A stretch of DNA of 64,000 nucleotides, from positions 30,182-94,181 of the forward strand of contig JASGFJ010000018.1 of the NCBI GenBank assembly GCA_047605645.1, written 5' to 3'. This document shows, piece after piece, positions 18,371 through 26,580 of the stretch; the first letter of the stretch is position 1, and each line of letters begins with the position of its first letter. The notes below the pieces were generated by a model. It ran no database searches, had not been told where the DNA came from, and saw only the letters and a list, made by a program, of their open reading frames with translations. Source of the DNA: UBA1309 sp047605645 (GTDB lineage Bacteria > Bacteroidota > Bacteroidia > Bacteroidales > Dysgonomonadaceae). The position numbers were made by a program, and so were the translations under genes.

Positions 18371-19540
18371 TTATTTTGTAATTAATTCGTTTGCTATGCG
18401 GCGCGACTCGGCATCCGTCTGCACATAATCTTCATAGGTAGGAGATGACACAAATGAAACTTTTTGCATTGTCTGCTCGAGAATATCACTCATTTCCAGA
18501 AAACCTGTTTTATCTTGCAGAAATGCAGCCACCGCAATTTCATTGGCTGCATTCAGCACACAAGGCATATTTCCTCCTTTGGCAATAGCCTGATAGGCAA
18601 AACTCAGATTTCGGAATGTATTTAAATCAGGTTCTTCGAATGTAAGCGTATTCAATTTAAAAAAATCAATCCGCTCAAAATCACTTTTTATCCTGTTTGG
18701 GTAAGTCAGGGCATACTGTATGGGCAAATGCATATCAGGCATTCCCAATTGAGCAATCACAGACGCATCTTCAAACTGAATCATCGAATGAACGATGGAT
18801 TGAGGATGGACAAGCACCTGAATCTGTTCCGGTTGAACCCCAAACAACCATTTTGCTTCAATCATTTCGAATCCTTTATTCATCATGGAAGCAGAATCGA
18901 TAGTCACTTTGGCACCCATACTCCAATTGGGATGTTTCAAAGCATCTATCTTGGTCACATGAAGCAATTCCTCCCTTTTCTTTCCACGAAACGGGCCTCC
19001 GGAAGCTGTCAGAAGAATTTTCTCAATAGCACTGCGTTCGCCATTCAAACATTGAAAGATGGCAGAATGTTCGGAATCGACAGGAAGAATAGGCACTTTG
19101 TATTCGATAGCCAATGCCGAGATCAATTCTCCAGCTACAACCAACGTTTCTTTGTTGGCCAGCGCAATGGCTTTTCCAGCCTTAATGGCATGAATTGTCG
19201 GCTTCAACCCCGAATAACCGACTAATGCAGTCAGCACAATATCAACAGGGCCACTTTCCGCAACTTGTGCAATCGCATCGGTACCGGCCCAAACTTTAAT
19301 GGGTAAATCCGCCAGAGCATCACAAAGCTGAGGATAAAGCTCCTCATTCGCTATCACGACCACGTCGGGAAGAAACTCTCTCGCCTGCCTGATGAGCAAA
19401 TCCACCTGATTGTTTGCCGTCAGCGCATAGGCCTCAAAAAGGTCGGCATTATTCCGTATGACATCTAAGGTCTGGGTTCCAATGGAGCCCGTTGAACCTA
19501 GAATTGCTATTTTTCTTTTAGTCGAATTTTCTATATCCAT
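18371..19540 (-). CDS. dxr: 1-deoxy-D-xylulose-5-phosphate reductoisomerase
   Basis: 389 residues from ATG at 19540; the frame opens further to 19603 but that part overlaps the M23 gene and does not resemble the family. Converts DXP to MEP in isoprenoid synthesis. Motifs: GSTGSIGTQTLDV (NADPH binding) at residue ~12, LANKETLVVAGE, PVDSEHSAIFQ with metal ligands, TASGGPFRG, and MNKGFEMIEAKWLF. It sits between the M23 peptidase-like gene and rseP with short gaps, in one operon. Confidence 0.96.
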   Translation of the reverse strand: MDIENSTKRKIAILGSTGSIGTQTLDVIRNNADLFEAYALTANNQVDLLIRQAREFLPDVVVIANEELYPQLCDALADLPIKVWAGTDAIAQVAESGPVDIVLTALVGYSGLKPTIHAIKAGKAIALANKETLVVAGELISALAIEYKVPILPVDSEHSAIFQCLNGERSAIEKILLTASGGPFRGKKREELLHVTKIDALKHPNWSMGAKVTIDSASMMNKGFEMIEAKWLFGVQPEQIQVLVHPQSIVHSMIQFEDASVIAQLGMPDMHLPIQYALTYPNRIKSDFERIDFFKLNTLTFEEPDLNTFRNLSFAYQAIAKGGNMPCVLNAANEIAVAAFLQDKTGFLEMSDILEQTMQKVSFVSSPTYEDYVQTDAESRRIANELITK

Positions 19541-19554
19541 TACGAATGTTTCAA

Positions 19555-20433
19555 TCAAAAAGATACATAAGACTCCGGATTCACCGGATTGCCTTTGTAC
19601 CATAACTCAAAGTGAAGCCCTTTTTTACCGGACTCATCTCCTGCATTGCCAACCAATGCAATTGCTTCTCCGGTGCGAACTTTTTCACCGGTTTTTTTCA
19701 GGAGCAACTCATTGCGTTTATATATCGACACGAAACCGTTACCATGCTGTATTTGAAGAATATACCCGTCATAAGGATCAAATCCGGAGAAAATTACAGT
19801 TCCCTCCAATACAGCGACAACAGGTTCTTTTGAAGCAGCTGCCACATCCACTCCAAACTGATTGACAGAGGGGTTAAATCGCGATGTAACCAAGCCTTTG
19901 AGAGGTTTGAAGAAAATAGCGTCTTCTGCCATCGACTTCTTACCATCCGCCGCATTGGCCGACAAATTATAACTCTCTTCCTGTTGATATCGTTCTACAA
20001 ATTTCTGTTCATTTTCAGTCTTTTGCAATGATTTATCATTCTCCGATATCACAAGAGGCTCTTCTGCCTTAACAGAATCCAGTGTTATTTTCCCCAGCAA
20101 GGCGGCTCTGATATTTTCAATATAAACATGCTGCCGCTGCATTTGTTGCTCTAAAGAATCAATTATAATTGCATTTTTCAAAGCAGAATGACTGATTTCT
20201 GCGTCTGAATAGCCGGGTAAATAATTCCGGATAGGCGTAGAAACAATCACAATGGCTGTCAAAGCGATCAAGGTCACGGCAAAGACAAAGAGCAATACCA
20301 CTCCGTAAAAGATAGAGGATTGCACACGTGCCACCTCTTCAAGAGTGTTCTCATTCATAATGGAAAGCCTGTATTTAAAATGCAGCCTTTTCCAAAAATT
20401 ATGTTTTTCTTTCTCTTTTTTCGCTCTCGCCAT
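19555..20433 (-). CDS. M23 (LytM) family protein, zinc ligands apparently lost
   Basis: 292 residues: a basic cytoplasmic start, one membrane helix (about 40-65), a helical linker (about 85-150) and a C-terminal LytM fold (about 175-292). Active LytM domains use HxxxD, then HxH. Here the first motif reads NQFGVD, keeping only the Asp, and the last reads KGLHFELW, keeping only the second His. The protein is therefore probably not a working peptidase; degenerate LytM proteins such as EnvC activate amidases. Role in cell-wall division or scaffolding is inference. It is first in the dxr-rseP operon; a -7 box lies at 20512-20519. Confidence 0.85.
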   Translation of the reverse strand: MARAKKEKEKHNFWKRLHFKYRLSIMNENTLEEVARVQSSIFYGVVLLFVFAVTLIALTAIVIVSTPIRNYLPGYSDAEISHSALKNAIIIDSLEQQMQRQHVYIENIRAALLGKITLDSVKAEEPLVISENDKSLQKTENEQKFVERYQQEESYNLSANAADGKKSMAEDAIFFKPLKGLVTSRFNPSVNQFGVDVAAASKEPVVAVLEGTVIFSGFDPYDGYILQIQHGNGFVSIYKRNELLLKKTGEKVRTGEAIALVGNAGDESGKKGLHFELWYKGNPVNPESYVSF

Positions 20434-20511
20434 GTACTCTGTTTTGTTCCACCGGCGTCCTTAATACAGGAGACCGAAAGCATGAGCCACAGATTCACGC
20501 CTTTTAATGGG

Positions 20512-20519
20512 CAAATTTA
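20512..20519 (-). promoter_or_regulatory. -7 box upstream of the M23-dxr operon
   Basis: Read leftward the bases are TAAATTTG, a match to the Bacteroidota TAnnTTTG element, about 80 bp before the M23 start. No good TTG is seen at the right distance, so confidence is limited. Confidence 0.4.
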
Positions 20520-20760
20520 AGAAAATAAGAAGTATAAAAAAATAGCAATTCGCTGAAACTAATTATATTTTGCAATAAATAGGAAGTTGGCGAATAAATT
20601 AAAAAAATTGACAAAAAGCTATAAATCATGTCATTTATCCCCAAATACAGATTCGAATAAAAGTCTTATCGACTAATATTTTAGAGATTTATATAAGGTA
20701 ACATTTTATCAATAAAATCATTATTTTAGAACAAATGGTGTAAAATATTGAGTTTTTGAT

Positions 20761-20768
20761 TAATTTTG
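20761..20768 (+). promoter_or_regulatory. -7 box upstream of the serine palmitoyltransferase-like gene
   Basis: TAATTTTG matches TAnnTTTG and is 77 bp before the start codon. The expected -33 element is weak (GTG about 20 bp upstream). The rest of the 20434-20845 spacer is AT-rich with no other gene visible. Confidence 0.5.
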
Positions 20769-20845
20769 CGCCTTGTATTTAAAATCCTCTGACAGAAACC
20801 GGGAGGATGGATTAATGCGAATATTACCTATTTTATATAACTCCA

Positions 20846-22066
20846 ATGAGCTTATTAAGAGATAAGTTGTACAAGTACGATGCTGCGCGTAATGCAAGAG
20901 CAGCAGGCATCTACCCTTACGCAAAAGCGATCGAAAGCGATCAGGATACCGAAGTTACCATAAATGGCAAGAGAGTATTAATGTTTGGCTCAAATGCTTA
21001 TTTGGGATTAACCAATCACCCGAAGGTGAAAGAAGCCGCTATTGCAGCTATCAAAAAATACGGAACCGGAATGGCCGGCTCGCGCCACCTGAACGGAACA
21101 CTCGACATCCACATCGCATTGGAAAAAAAATTAGCCAAATTTGTAGGAAAAGAGGATGCGATCATGTATTCCACAGGATTCAATACCAATCAAGGTGTAC
21201 TTTCCTGTGTAACCGGTCGTGAAGACTTTATTATCTGGGATGAATTAAACCATGCTTCTATCATTGAGGGGCTTCGACTTTCATTCTCTACCAAATACAA
21301 ATATCGCCACAATGATATGGAATCGCTCGAAAAACAACTTCAGCGATGCGACCCGGACAAAGTAAAACTTATCGTCATGGACGGAGTTTTCAGCATGGAA
21401 GGCGATGTAGCGAAATTACCCGAGATTGTTCAACTTGCAAAAAAATACAATGCAAGTGTAATGGTCGACGAAGCGCATAGCCTCGGCGTTCTGGGAACAA
21501 ACTTCGACGGAAGAGGATTAGTCAGCCAATGCGGACTTGTCGATGACGTAGAACTTATCATGGGAACATTCAGCAAATCCCTGGCTTCCATCGGAGGATT
21601 TATCGCCGGTGATCCAACGACTCTCGATTATCTGCGCCACAACTCACGCGAATACATTTTCACAGCAAGTGCTACACCTTCTGCAACTGCTGCCGCGAGT
21701 GCCGCTTTGGACATTCTGATTGCAGAACCCGAACGGGTAAAAAATCTGTGGGATATCACCCACTATGCCTTGGATGGTTTTCGTGAAATGGGTTGTGAAA
21801 TCGGCCACACCTCTACTCCTATCATCCCGTTGTTTATTCGTGACAACGACAAAACGTTCATCATCACGAAACGGTTGTTTGAAGAAGGTATATTTGTGAA
21901 TCCGGTAGTTTCTCCGGCTGTAGCTCCGACAGACACACTAATCCGTTTCTCATTGATGGCTACACACAACAAAGCACAAATCGACATCGCATTTGCGAAA
22001 ATCTACAAAGTCTTCCGGGAAATGGATGTAGTTCCCGAAAACAAGGCTTTTGCCAGCAAATTTTGA
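20846..22066 (+). CDS. Serine palmitoyltransferase-like alpha-oxoamine synthase
   Basis: 406 residues, a PLP-dependent alpha-oxoamine synthase condensing an amino acid with an acyl-CoA. Seen: FGSNAYLGLTNHPKV, GMAGSRHLNGTLDIH, a VDEAHSLGVLG loop, and the Schiff-base Lys in GTFSKSLASIGGF. Related enzymes are KbL and BioF, but the MSLLRDKLYKYDAA start, the NAYLGL segment and the solitary setting resemble Bacteroides serine palmitoyltransferase, which makes the sphingolipid base in these bacteria. No bio or tdh genes lie nearby. It has its own promoter and a strong terminator, so it is a single-gene transcript. Confidence 0.82.
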   Translation: MSLLRDKLYKYDAARNARAAGIYPYAKAIESDQDTEVTINGKRVLMFGSNAYLGLTNHPKVKEAAIAAIKKYGTGMAGSRHLNGTLDIHIALEKKLAKFVGKEDAIMYSTGFNTNQGVLSCVTGREDFIIWDELNHASIIEGLRLSFSTKYKYRHNDMESLEKQLQRCDPDKVKLIVMDGVFSMEGDVAKLPEIVQLAKKYNASVMVDEAHSLGVLGTNFDGRGLVSQCGLVDDVELIMGTFSKSLASIGGFIAGDPTTLDYLRHNSREYIFTASATPSATAAASAALDILIAEPERVKNLWDITHYALDGFREMGCEIGHTSTPIIPLFIRDNDKTFIITKRLFEEGIFVNPVVSPAVAPTDTLIRFSLMATHNKAQIDIAFAKIYKVFREMDVVPENKAFASKF

Positions 22067-22090
22067 TAGTTAATTATACAAATTCATACT

Positions 22091-22136
22091 AAAAGCCGCT
22101 CTCTGACGTTCAAGATAAGAGAGCGGCTTTTTTATT
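22091..22136 (+). terminator. Intrinsic terminator after the SPT-like gene
   Basis: A perfect 13-bp GC-rich stem (AAAAGCCGCTCTC / GAGAGCGGCTTTT) with a 15-nt loop is followed by a T run. Confidence 0.92.
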
Positions 22137-22171
22137 TTGTCCGTTTTCATTCATCTGATATACAACCATCC

Positions 22172-23485
22172 ATGAAGCGAATTCTATTTTTCCTCACATT
22201 TATTCTGTATTATGCATCTTCCTTCGCCCAATACAGTATCAATGGCACTGTCTATACTTATCCTGTCAGTGCCAGTACAGGACTTCAAGCTGTGTATATC
22301 GCCAACGGACTTTCTGCCGTCACAATCAGCTACACAGCAGCAAGCACATCTTCGGTAAAATGGTATTCCTATACTTCCGCTATTTCTTCCAAATCGGATG
22401 TCAGTGCATCGGATATTGCAACGACAAACAACGGCTCAACAATCACATACAGCATCACGGCTCCGGAAGACGGAACCGGCTACCTGGTTGAAGTTGACGG
22501 AAACTTAAAACCAGCCCTTTGGATGATAGATTACAGCAAACACATACCAACCATAGATCATATCACAGCCACGGCAAGCAGCGATTGCAACAACAAAAGC
22601 GTAGCTATTTCTGTGGATAAATCGGAAAACCTGACCTATTATAGTATTGCCGGAGTTAGCGGAACAGTGAGTCTGTATTATAAAATTCAATACAATAAAC
22701 AAAGCTGGAATGATACCTCCGAAAGTTTTGTCTCATCAATATACACCTCGGACTGGAAAACAATAAACAACAAATTTTATGTGGATGCTCCGCTGATGGA
22801 TACCAGGTTTATTATTACCGGAGACCAAATAGCAGACCAACTGGGCATAAGCCAATCGGTGTCTTCAGATACTTACATCGAAAAGTTCACAGAAGCACAC
22901 ATGATAACCAAACAGACAGCCCATAACAGTGAGAACGAAATCGACTCTGTCGGGAGTAACGGACTGGGAGGCTCGGCTCCCGCAGAAATCACCTTTAAAG
23001 GAATCGGAAATGAGCCGACTACCGCATATTACGAATGGACAATCTATAAAAAAAGCGATCTTAAAAACTGGATTGCACGATACAACGATCAAAATATTTC
23101 GTATACATTCAGTAACGCAGGCAACTACATTGTGTATCTGGAAACCACCAATCAGGAATCAACCTGCAAGGATACAGCTTCTGTTGAGTTCAGCATATCC
23201 GAATCTTTTCTGGATCTGCCTAATTATTTCACACCCAATGCATCCGAAGGAGTGAATGATATCTACAAAGTATCCTACAAATCACTTGTCAGCTTCAAAG
23301 CTACGATTATGAACCGCTGGGGCAACAAAATCTATCAATGGACAGATCCCTCGCAAGGATGGGACGGAAAATACAACGGAAGATATGTTTCACCCGGCGT
23401 TTATTACATTTCTGTGATAGCCAAAGGTTCTGACGGGATTTTATATAAACGGGGCAGAGACATAAATATTCTGACTACTCCATAA
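22172..23485 (+). CDS. Secreted protein with T9SS type-B (CHU_C) sorting domain
   Basis: 437 residues with a clear signal peptide (MKRILFFLTF to SSFAQ). The first ~340 residues are beta-rich and Ser/Thr-rich, with two Ig/PKD-like segments (for example the region ending YIVYLETTNQESTCKD). The last ~90 residues are the gliding-motility-associated C-terminal domain: LPNYFTPNASEGVND, then IMNRWGNKIYQW, GWDGKYNGR and SPGVYYISV. That domain sends proteins to the cell surface through the type IX system. No enzymatic motif is visible; an adhesin or surface-layer role is a guess. Confidence 0.88.
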   Translation: MKRILFFLTFILYYASSFAQYSINGTVYTYPVSASTGLQAVYIANGLSAVTISYTAASTSSVKWYSYTSAISSKSDVSASDIATTNNGSTITYSITAPEDGTGYLVEVDGNLKPALWMIDYSKHIPTIDHITATASSDCNNKSVAISVDKSENLTYYSIAGVSGTVSLYYKIQYNKQSWNDTSESFVSSIYTSDWKTINNKFYVDAPLMDTRFIITGDQIADQLGISQSVSSDTYIEKFTEAHMITKQTAHNSENEIDSVGSNGLGGSAPAEITFKGIGNEPTTAYYEWTIYKKSDLKNWIARYNDQNISYTFSNAGNYIVYLETTNQESTCKDTASVEFSISESFLDLPNYFTPNASEGVNDIYKVSYKSLVSFKATIMNRWGNKIYQWTDPSQGWDGKYNGRYVSPGVYYISVIAKGSDGILYKRGRDINILTTP

Positions 23486-23510
23486 AAAGGTTTTTCATCA
23501 TGAAAAGGTA

Positions 23511-23539
23511 TTGTAATCTTAAAAAAAATTGTACTTTTG
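23511..23539 (+). promoter_or_regulatory. Promoter of the tRNA-Thr/tRNA-Arg unit
   Basis: TTG at 23511-23513, an 18-bp spacer and TACTTTTG at 23532-23539 match the Bacteroidota consensus; the tRNA starts 17 bp further on. Confidence 0.75.
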
Positions 23540-23555
23540 TGCACGGTTTGAAAAA

Positions 23556-23628
23556 GCCTCTTTAGCTCAGTTGGTAGAGCAATTCATTCGTAATGAATAG
23601 GTCGTGGGTTCGAGTCCCATGAGAGGCT
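23556..23628 (+). tRNA. tRNA-Thr (anticodon CGT)
   Basis: A 73-nt cloverleaf: acceptor GCCTCTT / GAGAGGC, D arm starting TAGCTC, anticodon stem ATTCA / TGAAT around loop TTCGTAA (anticodon CGT at 23589-23591, reading ACG) and T arm GTGGG-TTCGAGT-CCCAT. The 3' CCA is not encoded. Confidence 0.96.
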
Positions 23629-23640
23629 CAAAATACAGAT

Positions 23641-23712
23641 GGCCCTGTAGTTTAATGGATAAAATAAAGGATTCCGGTTCCTTCGATATGGGTTCGATTC
23701 CCTTCAGGGTCA
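23641..23712 (+). tRNA. tRNA-Arg (anticodon CCG)
   Basis: A 72-nt cloverleaf 12 bp after tRNA-Thr: acceptor GGCCCTG / CAGGGTC with one G-U pair, anticodon stem AAGGA / TCCTT around TTCCGGT (anticodon CCG at 23674-23676, reading CGG), T loop TTCGATT. The 3' CCA is not encoded. Likely co-transcribed with tRNA-Thr. Confidence 0.95.
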
Positions 23713-23719
23713 CAACATG

Positions 23720-23759
23720 AAACGCTAATTGATTAAAAAATAATCTTTTAGCGTTTTTC
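23720..23759 (+). terminator. Intrinsic terminator after the tRNA pair
   Basis: AAACGCTAA at 23720-23728 pairs with TTAGCGTTT near 23748, with an inner GATTA / TAATC helix, followed by a T run. Confidence 0.85.
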
Positions 23760-24262
23760 TTTTTATCCTTACTTCCAGCTTAGAAGAAAACGATTCAAAT
23801 CGCAAAATAGGAAGGAACTTATTCTGTAAGCTATGAAAAACGTGTAATATATAAATGGAATACACAAATATGATGATTACACATTCGTCTACCAATAAAC
23901 CATTATATCCAATAAATTCTGAAACGGATAACTATCGACAATCCACGCCCTACAAACACCTTGTTTTTCACGTATTAAAACGGCATTGATTCTTGTAAAC
24001 ACCCCATAGTCATCTCTAGCGATTACTTATTGATTATCAATTCTATATATAAAATTTCATCAGTATAAGAAAAGATATTTTCGTACGAAAGGCAACTATT
24101 GCAGAAGAGAAGGTATCTTTCATTACGCACCATTATTCTACAATGATAAAAAAGAGTATGCGGTACCTGTATTATCATCCAGGATGACAGTATCTCATAA
24201 GAAGAGTACTTTACCTTTTCCTCTCATTTATGAAGACAGTACCCCAAAAAACTTTTCAAAAA
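23760..24262. other. Intergenic stretch after tRNAs, no gene seen
   Basis: About 500 bp of AT-rich DNA with no frame of useful length, no clear hairpin and no insertion-sequence ends. It lies between the tRNA terminator and the 3' end of a leftward gene. It could be the remains of an older insertion beside the tRNAs, but nothing recognisable is left. Confidence 0.5.
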
Positions 24263-24997
24263 TCAGATTTTTCTATACACCTCTTCAAAAGGAATCCTAA
24301 AACGCTCCCCCCAGATCCCTTTATCCCCATTGCGAATACCACATGGGACAACCATATTAACACCTGCTCCGGCAGGCAACTTCAAAAGTTTTTTTATCCG
24401 CCGGCTATCAAAACCTTCGAGCGGACAGGTATCATAACCCTCATGGGCCATTGCAATCATAAAAGTTTCGGCAGCAAGGGCGCAACTTTTATGTACAGAA
24501 ACTTTCATGTCACTTTCGGACAGATGAAGCATCATCGGGCGAAAAAGGCTGATGATTTGAGCCAGGATTTTCCGGATCAATCCCACCACCCCAAAACACC
24601 GGCTATAAAAGAGTGGAATGATTTTTCCATAATATAGTTCCCGATCTTTAATCCGTTTAGCCTGCCGTTCCAGGGGGCTGTCCCGGGAGATATTCCCGCG
24701 TTCAAACTCAAGCACAGCTCTGGCTCTACTTCGGTGCAAATCTTGTCGGGTAACAAAAACCACGATCTGTTTTGCTGTTGTTGCGGCACTTTGCGACAGA
24801 CAACAAACAGAAAGCTCTTTCAAAATTTCGGGATCCGTAATATGATAAAACTCCCAAAGCTGCATATTGGAACTATTCGGAGCAAGCGTAGCTAATTCAA
24901 GACAATGCCGAACAATATGCTCATCTATCATTTTATCGGAAGCATAATTCCGAACCGAGCGTCTGAATTGAAGAACTTTTTCTAAATCCATACTCAT
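24263..24997 (-). CDS. Nitroreductase family protein
   Basis: 244 residues (ATG at 24997 or two codons later). N-terminal VLQFRRSVRNYASD and LAPNSSNMQLWEF are the FMN-binding segments of the nitroreductase fold; the C-terminal part holds GYDTCPLEGFDSRRI and VVPCGIRNGD. An insertion of ~45 residues in the middle (about 100-150, hydrophobic and basic) is larger than usual and may form a membrane-facing lid. The substrate is unknown. It starts 47 bp after the protoporphyrinogen-oxidase-like gene, so the two are probably co-transcribed and might act in the same redox step. Confidence 0.85.
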   Translation of the reverse strand: MSMDLEKVLQFRRSVRNYASDKMIDEHIVRHCLELATLAPNSSNMQLWEFYHITDPEILKELSVCCLSQSAATTAKQIVVFVTRQDLHRSRARAVLEFERGNISRDSPLERQAKRIKDRELYYGKIIPLFYSRCFGVVGLIRKILAQIISLFRPMMLHLSESDMKVSVHKSCALAAETFMIAMAHEGYDTCPLEGFDSRRIKKLLKLPAGAGVNMVVPCGIRNGDKGIWGERFRIPFEEVYRKI

Positions 24998-25044
24998 CTA
25001 TTTTGATTGTATCTACTTACCAAAAATCCGCTATAATAGAATGT

Positions 25045-26253
25045 TTATTGCTTCTTTTCTTCTTCGAAATAGCGTTCCGCTTCTGTTTTCGACCGACGGA
25101 CACAATCCTCAAGCGACATTCCTTCAAAGTAGTTTCCAAGGAGAAAAACACCGGAATCATGAAGTTCGGAGCTTAATCGTTCTCCCAGACGAAGATCCGA
25201 AAGACGCATAGAAGGAAGCTGATGACGATAGATTTCGGTTTTAAAGAACTTGTCGTCATGAATATCAAGTATTCTGAACATCGTCTCCAAACGTTCTACC
25301 GAAGGAATTTTCGATTCAGGAAAATGAAAAGAGAACGAGCGCCAGGTCTCATCATCAATAGTATCTCTCGAAACTGCGGAGAAAAAGTCATTGGTCAAAG
25401 GAATAATTCCGGCCATCTTCTTTACTTTGAGCTTATGTTTTTCTATCAGGAGATTGATCGACACCGATTTCGACATCTTAACAGCCGATAATGCGCCTAT
25501 TGCATGAACAGAAAGTATACCTGCCAATAATTCCGCTGCCAGATTTACCTCTGAGGCCAAAGCAACGTGAGCCGCCCGAAAGGCCTCTCCTCTTCGGGTT
25601 TTTACTTCAAAAAAGCCTTCTTTATCTTTTAAAATTCCTGTAACCTCATCGGATGTATGGATTTCCGAACCGGAAGCCATTGCAACATCGTGAATCATTT
25701 GAGAAAATCCTCCCTCATAAGAAAAACGACGGGAAATATTTTCATTCTTACCGACTCTTTTCTTTAAAAATATTTCTGCAGGATAATCGTCAGCCTCCTG
25801 AGAGATAACTGCACGAAAAAGCTTTGAAAACAATCGGTCGTAGTTTCCGCGTCCTACAATAGGAAGAAAGTATTCGCGGGTTGTTTTGCCCTCTTTTTTA
25901 TTTGAAAAGAACTTCCAGAACTGGAAAGCCATAGATAAAAAGGAGATCTCGGAGAAAACACTTTTTATCTTTTTCTTATTATAAAGCATGTACGACAGAG
26001 AGGCAAGAGTGACAAACTTATCCTGATGACCCGAATCCTGCACCAACTTTATCAGTTCCGTATAAGAATTATAACAGGTGTGTGCTCCAAGCTCAGCCCA
26101 AAAGCCCTGCGCTTCGGGATAAACAGCTGTGCGGATACGCCCTCCCAACTGAGATTCTCTTTCTATAATCAACACTGATTTACCCTCTTTCCGAAGATAA
26201 TGGGCAAAACTAACACCACTGATTCCTCCACCTACAATAATGCAGTCGTACAT
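25045..26253 (-). CDS. Protoporphyrinogen-oxidase-like FAD flavoprotein
   Basis: 402 residues. N-terminal Rossmann FAD motif VGGGISGVSFAHYLR with ERESQLGGRIRT, the amine-oxidase/PPO family layout; C-terminal VFLLGNYFEGMSLEDCVRRS is the second FAD-binding segment typical of HemY (HemG in some Bacteroidota naming). HemY-type enzymes oxidise protoporphyrinogen IX or coproporphyrinogen III. Normal length for the family is 450-480, so it is somewhat short. hemN lies 8.7 kb away in this window, which supports a tetrapyrrole role. A related amine oxidase or desaturase remains possible. Confidence 0.75.
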   Translation of the reverse strand: MYDCIIVGGGISGVSFAHYLRKEGKSVLIIERESQLGGRIRTAVYPEAQGFWAELGAHTCYNSYTELIKLVQDSGHQDKFVTLASLSYMLYNKKKIKSVFSEISFLSMAFQFWKFFSNKKEGKTTREYFLPIVGRGNYDRLFSKLFRAVISQEADDYPAEIFLKKRVGKNENISRRFSYEGGFSQMIHDVAMASGSEIHTSDEVTGILKDKEGFFEVKTRRGEAFRAAHVALASEVNLAAELLAGILSVHAIGALSAVKMSKSVSINLLIEKHKLKVKKMAGIIPLTNDFFSAVSRDTIDDETWRSFSFHFPESKIPSVERLETMFRILDIHDDKFFKTEIYRHQLPSMRLSDLRLGERLSSELHDSGVFLLGNYFEGMSLEDCVRRSKTEAERYFEEEKKQ

Positions 26254-26281
26254 TTGTTCTTTATTTTTTTTAGTTATAAGG

Positions 26282-26289
26282 CAAATATA
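26282..26289 (-). promoter_or_regulatory. -7 box of the flavoprotein-nitroreductase operon
   Basis: Read leftward the bases are TATATTTG, a full match to TAnnTTTG, 29 bp before the flavoprotein ATG. A TTTG lies 16 bp further upstream, slightly close for the consensus. Confidence 0.5.
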
Positions 26290-26355
26290 GATAATTAATC
26301 TCTGACAAAAAGAGATTCAGACAACTGAATATGCCATTCTCACTATTAATAGTGA

Positions 26356-26386
26356 TTGTCGACCTTTAAAAAGTTACATAATTTTG
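26356..26386 (+). promoter_or_regulatory. Promoter of the TonB-dependent receptor
   Basis: TTG at 26356-26358, 20-bp spacer, TAATTTTG at 26379-26386: a very good Bacteroidota promoter. It is divergent from the leftward promoter at 26282, with a shared ~70-bp control region, and leaves an untranslated leader of about 185 nt. Confidence 0.7.
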
Positions 26387-26580
26387 TAGAGATTTATTAA
26401 TTGAGCAGCACAGACGCCAATCTTTTTTGTTGTCCAAAAAAAACAATGAAGCCTTTATTATTCAGAACAGCAAAACACCTGATTGCATAATAGCTCCAGA
26501 TGGCTCAAAAAATAATGAATAAACAAAAAAACGATTGTCGCAACTTTTGCAAGACTCAACAAGGCATATCCACTGAAAAT

